Origin: an uncultured Capnocytophaga sp. | GTDB taxonomy: Bacteria; Bacteroidota; Bacteroidia; Flavobacteriales; Flavobacteriaceae | Assembly (NCBI RefSeq): GCF_937936315.1 | Contig: NZ_CALGWU010000046.1 | Location: 1-37,644, forward strand | Reading direction: 5' to 3' | DNA length: 37,644 bases | Shown here: positions 16,110-24,786 of the stretch, in pieces | Layout: the number at the start of each line of letters is the position of its first letter | Numbering within the stretch: the stretch's first letter is position 1 | Translations under genes and position numbers: made by a program | Notes under the pieces: model-generated | Database searches by the model: none | Told to the model about the DNA's origin: nothing | Seen by the model: the letters and a program-made list of their open reading frames with translations, nothing else

Positions 16110-16250
16110 TCAGTTTTCAAAAATATATAAAGTTCCTTGAGAACTTAAGGCTCCTAATAGGTTATCATTACCTTGAAGCTCCATAATTCTCAGTTCAGCA
16201 CCTACTTCTTTTTGAAAGTGAGTTACAAATAAATTCAACTTTGGCAAAAT
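16110..16250 (-). pseudogene. 3' fragment of a second copy of the beta-propeller gene
   Basis: The minus-strand translation ELRIMELQGNDNLLGALSSQ followed by GTLYIFEN and a TGA stop (16110-16112) matches the last residues of the protein encoded at 14705-15754 (RIMELQGNENLLGALSSQG, then ILYIFE) almost residue for residue. DNA identity is about 90 percent over roughly 80 nt (16117-16195 against 14721-14799). Upstream the match fades within some 50 nt and no start codon is left. It lies about 17 nt upstream of the toxin-like ORF. Confidence 0.75.
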
Positions 16251-16297
16251 TTATGTTGCAAAAATATAAAATAATCATTAACTGACAAATACGCTAA

Positions 16298-16328
16298 TTG
16301 GCTATTTGACAAAATATTTTTACCTTTG
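16298..16328 (+). promoter_or_regulatory. Bacteroidetes-type promoter of the acyltransferase gene
   Basis: TTG (16298-16300), 20 nt, then TACCTTTG (16321-16328). The start codon (16349) is 20 nt downstream of the -7 box, so the mRNA leader would be short. Confidence 0.65.
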
Positions 16329-16348
16329 CGGCTTGAATTTGAACTCAA

Positions 16349-17215
16349 ATGAATTTATTTATCTATATTATCGCTTTTCCTCTTATCTGGCTAATCTCAC
16401 GGTTGCCTTTTTGGATGCTCTATGGCGTATCGGACTTTTTGTACTTTGTGCTATATACTCTATTGAAATACAGAGTAAAAGTGGTACGCAAAAACTTACG
16501 CACTGCCTTCCCCTTTAAAACTGAAACTGAACTTTTAGACATCGAACGCAAATTCTACCACCATTTTTGCGATACCCTCTTAGAAATGGTGAAATCGTAC
16601 GGAATGAGTGAAAAAGAAATGAAAAAACGTATGGTTTTCCCTAACTTGGAAGTTTTGAAGAAATACGAAAATGAGGAACGCAACATCTTGTTTATGTGCA
16701 GCCATTACGCAAGTTATGAATGGTTACTTTCATTGGCTTACTTCCTTAAACACAAATCGTACGCTCTGTATACCCCGCTAAGTAATCCTTATTTTGACAA
16801 ACTTTTACAGAAAATACGTACTAAACATCACAGCTTTTTGCTACCTCGCTACACTGCTCACCGCGAGATGAAAAAACACAAAGATGCTCACGATGTGTAT
16901 TGCTATGGATTTGCTTCTGACCAGATTCCCAACAACAAAAAGAATTATTTGCGTCCGTTTTTAGGTTTGAATATCCCTGTTTTCACTGGAGCAGAACGCT
17001 TGGGAAAGGCTTTGAATACAGTAATTGTGTTTGCTAAAATAGAGAAACTGAAACGCGGGTATTACCAAACAACTTTTGAAGTTTTAGCTGAAGTACCTAA
17101 TGATTACGTGGATTTTCAAATTACAGATATGTTCTTTGAACGTGTAACCCGACAAATCTATGACCGCCCTGAGTTCTACTTGTGGACACACAATAGATTT
17201 AAAAGAATGAGGTAA
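16349..17215 (+). CDS. LpxL/HtrB-like lysophospholipid (lipid A) acyltransferase
   Basis: The 288-residue protein has an N-terminal membrane segment (about 2-38). The acyltransferase HX4E motif is SHYASYEW (His119, Glu124), followed by ASDQIPNNKKNYLRPFLG and the family-typical ending (FYLWTHNRFKRMR). LpxL-type enzymes add a secondary acyl chain to lipid A precursors at the inner membrane. The length fits the family (about 290-310). It stands alone on the plus strand between minus-strand genes, with its own promoter and a strong terminator. Substrate and chain length cannot be read from the sequence. Confidence 0.9.
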   Translation: MNLFIYIIAFPLIWLISRLPFWMLYGVSDFLYFVLYTLLKYRVKVVRKNLRTAFPFKTETELLDIERKFYHHFCDTLLEMVKSYGMSEKEMKKRMVFPNLEVLKKYENEERNILFMCSHYASYEWLLSLAYFLKHKSYALYTPLSNPYFDKLLQKIRTKHHSFLLPRYTAHREMKKHKDAHDVYCYGFASDQIPNNKKNYLRPFLGLNIPVFTGAERLGKALNTVIVFAKIEKLKRGYYQTTFEVLAEVPNDYVDFQITDMFFERVTRQIYDRPEFYLWTHNRFKRMR

Positions 17216-17233
17216 GACAAGATGAATAATAAT

Positions 17234-17270
17234 AAAAAAAAGCTGCCCAGAGAGTTGGACAGCTTTTTTA
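17234..17270. terminator. Bidirectional intrinsic terminator
   Basis: AGCTGCCCA (17241-17249) and TGGACAGCT (17256-17264) pair with one mismatch around a 6-nt loop. A-tract on the left and T-tract on the right let it serve both converging genes, the acyltransferase gene (plus) and the Sel1 gene (minus). Confidence 0.85.
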
Positions 17271-17291
17271 TTTGTAGTGTTTGTGTGATAT

Positions 17292-19619
17292 TTATTTTTT
17301 AGCCACTGCAACTTTTAGCATATCGCAGGCTTGTTTTTCACCACTATCACAGGCTTGATCAAACCAATCGATCGCACGAGCATCAGACTGCTGGATACCT
17401 TCACCGTGATAATAACAATGACCTAAGCGGAATTGCGCAGGTGCATACCCTTGACGGGCTGCACGTTTATAATAATCGGCTGCTTTTTCGTTAGAGCGTT
17501 CTAAACCACTGCCATTGTAATAGCAATTTCCTAATTTGTATTGCCCTTCAGCGTATTCGCGATGAGCAGCTTTTTGGTATTGATTTACTGCCTGAGCGAA
17601 ATCTTGTTTGCTTTCGTAGTAAGCACCGAGTTCAGTAAGTGCAGCTACATTATTTTGTTCAGCAGCTTTAGAGAGCCAAAGTACTCCTTTGTGTTCGTTA
17701 AGGCGTTTCATAGGAGTTTTGGTAGCAGCATTACGTTGTCGTACTGAAGGATTTTCTTTAGCACGATTAGGAGCAGCAGGAGAGGCTGTAGTTGTAGTTG
17801 TTTTAGTTTGTTCAGGAGTTGTTTTAGGTGTTGAGACAGGGGCTACATCTGGAACAAGGGTCATATAGTATTTACCTAAGTTATATTGAGTTTCCACATC
17901 ACCTTTTTTAGCAACGTGTTCGCTCCAATAGATAGCTTTTTCTTCGCTTTTTTGAGGATTTTTGGGGCAAAAATAGTATTCTACCAAGCGTTTTTGAGCT
18001 TGAGTATTATCTTGTTGTTTAGCGAGTTTTTCGTATAGAGTGAAAGCTTTTTCATTTTGTTTTTTAACTCCTTTTCCATAGAAATAAGCATCGGCGACAG
18101 TGAGGATTACCTCGGGACTTTCTTTATCAGCGTTTGTTTCCACTTTTTTGAGCAACCATTCAAAAGCACCTTTATGTGATAAATTAGCGGCTTTTATTGC
18201 CCATTTAACCGCTTCACGAGGGGATTTTTTCACGCCTTTACCCTCAGCATAGCACTGAGAAAGAGTAAAAAGCACGTCGGCATAAGCTTCGGTTTGTCCT
18301 TGGTAGAAATAATCTAACATTTGGTTTTCTGGAGTAGGAGTAAGTTTAGCTGCTTTGTTGTAATACTCGAAAGCACGGGTGTAGGACTGATTTGTATATT
18401 TTCCTGCGAAGTCTAAATCACCTAATTTTTTAATAGCAAGTAGGTGGTTTTGAGCGGCTGCTTTTTCAAGATATTTAAAAGCTTTTTTTATGTCTTGTTG
18501 AGGTTCTTCAAGCAAGAGGGCTCCCAAATTATATTGAGCTGTTACGTCACCTGCATCAGCGGCTTTTTGGAAAAGTTCTAGGGCTTGAGAAGCTGAAGTT
18601 CTAGCTCCGTTGCCAGTGAGGTAACACACAGCTAAGTTGTTTTCGGTTATAGGAGTAGGGTTAGCATTTACTGATTTGAGAATCCAATTAAAAGCATCGC
18701 GTTGAGAAGTAGTTCCTCCTATACCATTATATAAACACACAGCAAGCTGTTTTTGAGCATCCACATTTCCTTTGGTAGCAGCTTGAGTGTAGTAATCGAG
18801 GGCTTTTTTAGGGAATTTACCGATTATTGGACTATTGCCATAGAAGTAGAAATTAGCCAAGTGATAGAGAGCTGTAGGGTTTCCTTTAGTTGCTGCTTTC
18901 TCAAAATATTCTATAGCTTTGCTTTCGGATTGTTCTACCCCTCTACCATTGAGATAGGATTCACCTATAATAGCTTGAGCATCAGCATCACCTTTTTCAG
19001 CAACTTGTATCAATCGTTGTATAGCTTCAGGGTTAGAAGGATTGATTTCGTACATCCAAGTAGCAAGGAGGAAATCGGCTTCATGACTTCCTTTTTTAGT
19101 AGCTTTTTGAGCCCAAAATTTAGCTTTGTTTACATCTTTAGTTACGCCATCTCCAGCGTAGTACGCTTTAGCAAGGTCGAGCAAGGTTTCAGCTTTTTCG
19201 TTATCGGCATTTTTTTCAATCCAAGCGTAGTATTTTTCGTTAGACTGAGGAACGCCGCGACCATCTCGGTAACAAAGAGCTAGTTCTTGTTCGGCATTCA
19301 AATTACCATTTTTGGCTGCTTTAGAAAGCCATTCAGCGGCATTTTCATCGGATTTAGAAACTCCTTTCCCTTCGAGATATAGGTGAGCGAGCTGATATTG
19401 TGCTTGCGCATCACCTGCTTGTGCTACTTTTTCAAGCCATAAAGCGGCATCTTGAAAAGAGCGTTTTACCCCTTTACCTTTTAAGTAAGCGTCGGCTAAT
19501 TCGGACTGAGCTTTCACATCGCCTTTTTCGGCGAGTTTTATTAGTTTTTTCACACTTGCATCTTGCCCATACGCAAAAGAAGCAAGAAGCACAGAGACTG
19601 CTAAAAACAAGTTTTTCAT
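17292..19619 (-). CDS. Secreted Sel1-repeat (TPR-like) protein
   Basis: The 775-residue protein has a signal peptide (MKNLFLAVSVLLASFAYGQ) and then about 18 Sel1-like repeats of some 36 residues. Clear copies read AQYQLAHLYLEGKGVSKSDE, AQAIIGESYLNGRGVEQSES and AQFRLGHCYYHGEGIQQSDA. The repeats form an alpha-solenoid that binds other proteins. A Thr/Pro/Ala/Lys-rich spacer (about 595-640, with TKTTTTTASPAAPNRAKENP) interrupts one repeat near the C terminus. Repeats 3-5 and 9-11 are the most divergent. Exported Sel1 proteins often act as scaffolds in the envelope; the partner here is unknown. A conserved Cys pair occurs near the end (ACDSGEKQACDM). Confidence 0.9.
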   Translation of the reverse strand: MKNLFLAVSVLLASFAYGQDASVKKLIKLAEKGDVKAQSELADAYLKGKGVKRSFQDAALWLEKVAQAGDAQAQYQLAHLYLEGKGVSKSDENAAEWLSKAAKNGNLNAEQELALCYRDGRGVPQSNEKYYAWIEKNADNEKAETLLDLAKAYYAGDGVTKDVNKAKFWAQKATKKGSHEADFLLATWMYEINPSNPEAIQRLIQVAEKGDADAQAIIGESYLNGRGVEQSESKAIEYFEKAATKGNPTALYHLANFYFYGNSPIIGKFPKKALDYYTQAATKGNVDAQKQLAVCLYNGIGGTTSQRDAFNWILKSVNANPTPITENNLAVCYLTGNGARTSASQALELFQKAADAGDVTAQYNLGALLLEEPQQDIKKAFKYLEKAAAQNHLLAIKKLGDLDFAGKYTNQSYTRAFEYYNKAAKLTPTPENQMLDYFYQGQTEAYADVLFTLSQCYAEGKGVKKSPREAVKWAIKAANLSHKGAFEWLLKKVETNADKESPEVILTVADAYFYGKGVKKQNEKAFTLYEKLAKQQDNTQAQKRLVEYYFCPKNPQKSEEKAIYWSEHVAKKGDVETQYNLGKYYMTLVPDVAPVSTPKTTPEQTKTTTTTASPAAPNRAKENPSVRQRNAATKTPMKRLNEHKGVLWLSKAAEQNNVAALTELGAYYESKQDFAQAVNQYQKAAHREYAEGQYKLGNCYYNGSGLERSNEKAADYYKRAARQGYAPAQFRLGHCYYHGEGIQQSDARAIDWFDQACDSGEKQACDMLKVAVAKK

Positions 19620-19656
19620 AATATAATTGTTTATTTTTTATATTTGTTTGAGGGCA

Positions 19657-19664
19657 CAAATATA
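19657..19664 (-). promoter_or_regulatory. -7 box of the Sel1 gene
   Basis: TATATTTG on the minus strand, 37 nt before the start codon. I see no good -33 element at the usual distance, only an AT-rich stretch. Confidence 0.45.
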
Positions 19665-19696
19665 CGTAAAAAAAATAAACTATCTATACAATACAC

Positions 19697-20482
19697 TTAT
19701 TTTTTTTTCAAATCACTGTCATTTTTTAAATTATTAAAGCCATCGAGTTCGGCTACTAAAGAGCCAACACGCAAGGCTGCACGTAGTTTGACAGGCACTT
19801 TGTTCTTATCATCAGTAATCCACATTGTAATGCTTTCTTCTTCTTTAAACACGCGACCATCTTGCACTAATGGGCAAAATTTAAGCGTATTTACAGTGCC
19901 AAAATGTGTTTTAACCTTTTCACGACCGAGTAGTTTGAGCTTAAATTTATACACTTCATCGTCATCAAAAATCATATCCAAAGTGATTTGCCCTCCCACT
20001 TTCATATTTTCGATATCGGGGTGGTGACGAAGTGCATAGAAAGCTGAAATTACATCGTGAAGTCCTGGCTGGAAAGAAATTTCAGTATCTTTGCCATTTT
20101 CTACATTGTGAATTTTCACTTTGTTATCGGAGTGATTGAAATACATTTTCAAGTGTTTGGTATAGCCTCCTTCGTAGATATTGCGGATAAAAAGACGCGG
20201 TTTGCCATCGGTGATACCAAAATAACTCTCATAAGTATCATCTACTTTAAAAAACACGCGTGCCAAGCCGGTAGTAGCCCCTTTTCCCGTAGCGTGATAC
20301 ACTTTTTCACCTCCATACATCTCTTCTTTGAGCGACATTGTAGCGATACTCGCATTAAAAACACCATATTTTACTTTAAAACGCAACCATTCACCTCCTT
20401 TAAAAGGCAAATCTGAAGTTTGTGCCGACAATGGTGCCAGCAAACAAGAGAAAAGAGCAATGAATAAAGATTTGTTTTTCAT
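19697..20482 (-). CDS. DUF3108 family exported protein
   Basis: The 261-residue protein has a signal peptide (to about LSAQ21) and then a beta-rich domain starting GGEWLRFKVKYGVFNASIAT, the opening typical of DUF3108. Later stretches ATGKGATTGLARVFFKVDDT and HFGTVNTLKFCPLVQDGRVF followed by ITMWITDDKNKVPV also fit. The family is common in Bacteroidetes, predicted to sit in the periplasm or outer membrane, and has no assigned reaction. The C terminus ends in a charged tail (NNLKNDSDLKKK). It lies 77 nt upstream of the Sel1 gene on the same strand, so the two may be cotranscribed, although the Sel1 gene also has its own -7 box. Confidence 0.85.
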   Translation of the reverse strand: MKNKSLFIALFSCLLAPLSAQTSDLPFKGGEWLRFKVKYGVFNASIATMSLKEEMYGGEKVYHATGKGATTGLARVFFKVDDTYESYFGITDGKPRLFIRNIYEGGYTKHLKMYFNHSDNKVKIHNVENGKDTEISFQPGLHDVISAFYALRHHPDIENMKVGGQITLDMIFDDDEVYKFKLKLLGREKVKTHFGTVNTLKFCPLVQDGRVFKEEESITMWITDDKNKVPVKLRAALRVGSLVAELDGFNNLKNDSDLKKK

Positions 20483-20639
20483 AAGTTTCTTTTTTAGTTC
20501 CCTGAGCTTGAAAAATAAAGCTTTTGTTCAGCATTTTGCAATGTATAATCAGGGATTTAGATTTAATTTTGAGAAAGTCAGCAATTAATGTGCCAGTTTT
20601 ACACAAGAGATAATATTGAGTTTTAGTAAGTTATAAAAC

Positions 20640-20669
20640 TTGTTTATTCAAATTTTATTATTACCTTTG
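20640..20669 (+). promoter_or_regulatory. Bacteroidetes-type promoter of the GH92 gene
   Basis: TTG (20640-20642), 19 nt, then TACCTTTG (20662-20669). The chosen start codon (20691) is 21 nt downstream, which supports that start over any upstream codon. Confidence 0.7.
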
Positions 20670-20690
20670 CCTTCAAATAAAAAACACCTT

Positions 20691-22952
20691 ATGAAACGAT
20701 TATTTTTAACCATCTTTTTAGGGAGTTTGTTTGCTTGCTCCTCTCCTACTTCAGAAAACAAACCACCTCAACAACAAGACGACACTCCTATTGTACCCGA
20801 AACTTCTTATACTCAGTACGTAAACCCTCTGATGGGCACCGATTCTAAGTTTAGTCTTTCTAATGGCAACACATATCCCGCAATAGCGGTGCCTTGGGGT
20901 ATGCATTTTTGGACTCCCCAAACGAACAAAATGGGCGATGGCTGGGCATATCAATATCACGCTGATAAACTTGTAGGTTTTAAGCAAACTCACCAACCAA
21001 GTCCGTGGATTAACGACTATGGGGCTTTTGCATTGATGCCCGTAGTAGGCGACTTGAAAATCAAAGAAGAAGAGCGAGCTTCGTGGTTTTCGCACAAAGC
21101 AGAAGCAGCTCAACCTCACTATTATAAAGTGTATTTAGCTGATTATGACACCTCAGTAGAGATTACACCTACTTCACGAGCGGCACAGTTTCGCATTACT
21201 TTTCCCGAAAGCGATAAGGCTTATTTGCTTCTCGATGCTTATTTTAAGGGCTCAATGGTACAGGTATTACCCAAAGAGCGCAAGATTATAGGCTACGCGC
21301 GCAACAACAGCGGGGGAGTACCCGAGAACTTCCACAATTACTTTGTGCTTACTTTCGACAAAGATTTTGAGAGCGTACAAACGTGGAGCAACGGTTTTAA
21401 ACTATCTAAAAACACTGAAAGTAAGGGTGAACATACAGGAGCAGTGATAGGTTTCAACACCAAAAGAGGCGAGCAGGTAACTGTGAAAGTAGCATCGTCG
21501 TTCATTTCACCTGAACAAGCCTTACTAAATTTACAAACAGAATTAGGCAATGACACTTTTGAACAAACCAAACAAAAGGCTCTCACTCTTTGGGAAACCG
21601 AACTCAGCAAAATACAAGTGGAGGACGAAAATATAGACCATTTGCGCACTTTCTACTCCTGTTTGTACCGCACATTGCTCTTCCCACGCACTTTCTACGA
21701 GTACAACAAAACAGGCGAAATGGTGCATTACAGTCCGTATAATGGTAAGATAGAAAAAGGTTATATGTTCACCGACAATGGTTTTTGGGATACTTTTCGC
21801 GCTGTATTTCCGCTGTTTAACCTGTTGTATCCCGAGATGAACCAACAGATGATGAAGGGATTGGTGAACGCTTATAAGGAATCAGGCTGGTTACCCGAGT
21901 GGGCTAGCCCAGGACATAGGGATTGTATGATAGGCTCTAACTCAGCTTCTATCATTGCCGATGCTTACCTAAAAGGAAATATAGAAGCCGCTGATGCCGA
22001 AATTCTTTTAGAGGCAATGCTAAAGAATGCTACTCAAAACGATGGTAGACCCGTAAAATCGGTAGGTCGTGAGGGGGTAGATTACTACAATACTTTAGGT
22101 TATGTTCCTTATGATGTGAAGATTAACGAAAATGTAGCCCGTACCCTTGAGTACGCTTATGCCGACTATTGCATTGCGCGTATGGCAGAAAAAATGGGCA
22201 AAGCTGATATAGCTAAACAATACTACGAGCAGTCCAAACGCTATAAAAATGTATTTGACCCTGAAACTAAGTGGATGCGAGGCAAAAATAAGGACGGAAA
22301 GTTTCAGTCGCCATTTAATCCACTGAAATGGGGCGATGCGTTTACTGAAGGGAATAGCTTGCACTACACGTGGTCGGTATTTCAGGATTTTGAGGGACTC
22401 ATACAACTGATGGGAGGCAAAGAGGCTTTTGAGAAAAAGATAGACGAAGTATTTGAAATGCCACCATTGTTTGACGATTCTTACTACGGATTTACCATAC
22501 ACGAAATACGCGAAATGCAAATTATGGATATGGGTAACTACGCTCACGGCAACCAACCTATCCAACATCTTATCTACTTATATAACTATGCTGGCAAACC
22601 TCATAAAGCACAAGCCAAACTGCGTGAGGTAATGGAAAAACTCTACGCCCCTACCCCCGATGGTTATTGCGGCGATGAGGACAACGGACAAACTTCGGCT
22701 TGGTATGTGTTCTCAGCTTTAGGGTTTTACCCTGTAACCCCTGCTACTGACGCTTATATTTTAGGGAATCCTTTATTTAAAACAGTAAGTTTACAACTAC
22801 CTGAAGGCAAGAAGTTTTTAATTAAAACCGTAGCCCGCAACAGCACGGATAACTTAGTAGAATACGTTCAGCTCAACGGCGATAAAATAGAAGGTTTTAA
22901 AGTTCCTTTTGAAGCGTTTAGAGAGAATGGAAAAATGACGTTTTTTAGGTAA
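20691..22952 (+). CDS. GH92 family alpha-mannosidase-like lipoprotein
   Basis: The 753-residue protein starts at the ATG of MKRLFLTIFLGSLFAC, giving a lipobox with Cys16; a longer frame upstream would remove it and lies over the promoter. GH92 hallmarks are VNPLMGTDS, GNTYPAIAVPWGMHFWTPQT, DNGFWDTFRAVFPL, LPEWASPGHRDCMIGSNSAS and the catalytic-region motif GYCGDEDNGQTSAWYVFSAL near the C terminus. GH92 enzymes are calcium-dependent exo-alpha-mannosidases, often of 1,2 linkages in host N-glycans. A surface or periplasmic lipoprotein of this kind fits glycan foraging by an oral or host-associated Bacteroidetes. No SusC/SusD pair is nearby. Linkage specificity is not readable. Confidence 0.93.
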   Translation: MKRLFLTIFLGSLFACSSPTSENKPPQQQDDTPIVPETSYTQYVNPLMGTDSKFSLSNGNTYPAIAVPWGMHFWTPQTNKMGDGWAYQYHADKLVGFKQTHQPSPWINDYGAFALMPVVGDLKIKEEERASWFSHKAEAAQPHYYKVYLADYDTSVEITPTSRAAQFRITFPESDKAYLLLDAYFKGSMVQVLPKERKIIGYARNNSGGVPENFHNYFVLTFDKDFESVQTWSNGFKLSKNTESKGEHTGAVIGFNTKRGEQVTVKVASSFISPEQALLNLQTELGNDTFEQTKQKALTLWETELSKIQVEDENIDHLRTFYSCLYRTLLFPRTFYEYNKTGEMVHYSPYNGKIEKGYMFTDNGFWDTFRAVFPLFNLLYPEMNQQMMKGLVNAYKESGWLPEWASPGHRDCMIGSNSASIIADAYLKGNIEAADAEILLEAMLKNATQNDGRPVKSVGREGVDYYNTLGYVPYDVKINENVARTLEYAYADYCIARMAEKMGKADIAKQYYEQSKRYKNVFDPETKWMRGKNKDGKFQSPFNPLKWGDAFTEGNSLHYTWSVFQDFEGLIQLMGGKEAFEKKIDEVFEMPPLFDDSYYGFTIHEIREMQIMDMGNYAHGNQPIQHLIYLYNYAGKPHKAQAKLREVMEKLYAPTPDGYCGDEDNGQTSAWYVFSALGFYPVTPATDAYILGNPLFKTVSLQLPEGKKFLIKTVARNSTDNLVEYVQLNGDKIEGFKVPFEAFRENGKMTFFR

Positions 22953-23036
22953 ATCACAATAGATAAATTACGAGGTAAGAACTAGAAATTTCATTTCCCT
23001 ATAGATGAAAGTGGCTATCCCGATAACTTAATCAAG

Positions 23037-23447
23037 ATGAAAGAAAGTATAAAAATAAGTGTCCTTTTGCTAATTATCACCCTTTTACTCATAAGCTGTA
23101 ACAAACCTAAAAGGGATTTTGAGGTTATCTGCGCCGAGAAAGTGAGTAACACTTATCAATATAATCCCGATGGTTTTATAAAAAGTGATTACGGAAGGCT
23201 ACTTATCAAAACCATTTCGCGCTACGATAAGAACGGAAAGTTAAAAGAAATTTCTTGGAATAGGGCTAATGGCTTCTTAAAATATACATTATCAGAACTT
23301 AAAGAAGATATAGCCTTGTTAAATAGTTTTGATATTGACACTATATACTCTAACAAAAAATATATTGGCTATATAAAAGAGGAAAAGAATGATACTATTT
23401 TCTATCTATCAGGTGATAAAATTGTAATATGTTACCCTATAGAATAA
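23037..23447 (+). CDS. Small hypothetical lipoprotein
   Basis: The 136-residue protein has a signal sequence with lipobox (LLISCNK, Cys21). The rest is charged, with no domain I recognise; YNPDGFIKSDYGRLLI, SRYDKNGKLKEISW and DTIFYLSGDKIVICYP suggest beta-strands of the kind seen in YD- or MORN-like repeat proteins. It sits between the GH92 gene (84 nt upstream) and the export operon (75 nt downstream), which has its own promoter. The reading frame is open for 15-20 codons upstream of the ATG to a TAG, so a fragment of an older, longer gene is possible. Function unknown. Confidence 0.65.
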   Translation: MKESIKISVLLLIITLLLISCNKPKRDFEVICAEKVSNTYQYNPDGFIKSDYGRLLIKTISRYDKNGKLKEISWNRANGFLKYTLSELKEDIALLNSFDIDTIYSNKKYIGYIKEEKNDTIFYLSGDKIVICYPIE

Positions 23448-23465
23448 GAAACCTCATTCCACAGA

Positions 23466-23485
23466 ATTTGCTCATTTGCTAATTG
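23466..23485. repeat. Short period-8 word array upstream of the export operon
   Basis: ATTTGCTC and ATTTGCTA followed by ATTG, in register. The first copy supplies the TTTG of the -33 element. Confidence 0.4.
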
Positions 23486-23498
23486 TTTTATATCTTTG
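23467..23498 (+). promoter_or_regulatory. Bacteroidetes-type promoter of the export operon
   Basis: TTTG (23467-23470), 20 nt, then TATCTTTG (23491-23498). The start codon (23523) is 24 nt downstream. It overlaps the region where a longer adaptor start would fall, which argues for ATG at 23523. Confidence 0.7.
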
Positions 23499-23522
23499 CC
23501 TTTGAAAAACAACTTGATTGTT

Positions 23523-24782
23523 ATGAAAAGAAAAACTATATTCATTATTTCAGCTGTTGCCTTGCTTTTAATCGTGCTAATCATTGGAAAAAAAGCAGGT
23601 TGGTTTGGCGACAACAACAATACTTTAAGTGTAGAAACAGAAAAGATAACGCCTACAACTATTGTCCAAAAAGTGTCGGCTACAGGAAAAATACAGCCCG
23701 AATTGGAAATCAAACTATCGTCGGAAGTATCAGGAGAAATCATAGAACTCCCTGTAAAAGAAGGGCAAATGGTCAAAAAAGGCGATCTTTTGGTACGTAT
23801 CAATCCTGACATTTACCAATCGGTAGTAAAGCGCAGTGCGGCGAGTTTAGAAACCGTACGTGCGAGCTTACAACAATCAGCCGCAACGCTCAAAGAAGCT
23901 GAAGAGAGTTACAAACGCAACAAAGTATTGTACGAGAAGGGCGTTATCTCTAAATCCGATTGGGACAAAGCTGTATCAGCCTATGAGGTTGCCAAAGCCT
24001 CTCGCGAGTCGGCTCGTTTCAATGTACAAAGTGCGATGGCAAGTGTATCGGAAGCCCAAGATAACCTCAAAAAAACAATTATCTACTCACCTACCGATGG
24101 CACTATTTCTAAACTCAGTGTAGAGTTAGGCGAGCGCGTAGTAGGCACGATGCAAATGACGGGAACTGAAATTATGCGCGTGGCTAACCTTCACAATATG
24201 GAGGTAGAAGTAGATGTAAATGAGAATGATATCGTGAAGATAAGCGTAGGCGACTCAGTGAATGTAGAAGTCGATGCTTACCTCAAGCGCATTTTCAAAG
24301 GTAGGGTTACCAATATTGCGAACACCGCCAACACTACCACGAGTGTAGACCAAGTAACGAACTTCAAAGTAAAAATACATATAGAAGAAACTTCTTACAA
24401 AGACCTTTTAGAAGGCAAGCCCGCGGGCTATTCTCCTTTCCGCCCAGGAATGACTGCTACTGTTGATATACTCACTAAAACAAAAAAAGATATAGTAGCA
24501 GTTCCTATCAGTGCTATTATTGTAAAGAAAAAATCGGAAATCGACCCTAAAACACCTAAAGAAGAAGCCGATAAAAAACAAGAAGCTGTATTCGTACTCA
24601 AAAATGGTAAAGCCGAACTTCGCGCTGTAAATACAGGCATTCAGGACAATGCCTATATCGAAATCCTTTCGGGTGTCGCTAAAGACGAGACTATTATCAC
24701 AGGACCTTATGGTGTAGTGAGCAAAAGTTTGAAAAATGGTGATGAGGTTCAAGTAACAAATAAAAGTAAATCAAACAATTAA
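23523..24782 (+). CDS. MacA/HlyD-like periplasmic adaptor of an ABC exporter
   Basis: The 419-residue protein has one N-terminal membrane anchor (about 5-21). The order is lipoyl half (LSSEVSGEIIELPVKEGQMV, about 66-85), a long coiled-coil hairpin (about 95-190), second lipoyl half (IIYSPTDGTISKLSVELGER), a beta-barrel and a membrane-proximal domain. An acidic and basic insert (KKKSEIDPKTPKEEADKKQE) interrupts the membrane-proximal domain. The chosen start (ATG 23523) gives a normal anchor and a sensible distance to the promoter. MacA-type adaptors join an ABC permease to a TolC channel. The DUF4836 lipoprotein, ATPase and permease genes follow in one transcript; no channel gene is present. 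Confidence 0.9.
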   Translation: MKRKTIFIISAVALLLIVLIIGKKAGWFGDNNNTLSVETEKITPTTIVQKVSATGKIQPELEIKLSSEVSGEIIELPVKEGQMVKKGDLLVRINPDIYQSVVKRSAASLETVRASLQQSAATLKEAEESYKRNKVLYEKGVISKSDWDKAVSAYEVAKASRESARFNVQSAMASVSEAQDNLKKTIIYSPTDGTISKLSVELGERVVGTMQMTGTEIMRVANLHNMEVEVDVNENDIVKISVGDSVNVEVDAYLKRIFKGRVTNIANTANTTTSVDQVTNFKVKIHIEETSYKDLLEGKPAGYSPFRPGMTATVDILTKTKKDIVAVPISAIIVKKKSEIDPKTPKEEADKKQEAVFVLKNGKAELRAVNTGIQDNAYIEILSGVAKDETIITGPYGVVSKSLKNGDEVQVTNKSKSNN

Positions 24783-24786
24783 TACT

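Noticed and set aside
18753..19283. 176-codon ORF on the plus strand inside the Sel1-repeat gene
   Set aside because: It follows from the repetitive codon use of the opposite strand; Ser/Phe-rich composition is typical of such shadows.
20640..20690. Upstream extension of the GH92 reading frame
   Set aside because: It overlaps the -33/-7 promoter and would hide the lipobox that the ATG at 20691 gives.
22980..23036. In-frame extension before the small lipoprotein gene
   Set aside because: Open for only about 15-20 codons with no start codon; may be chance or a remnant, too short to judge.
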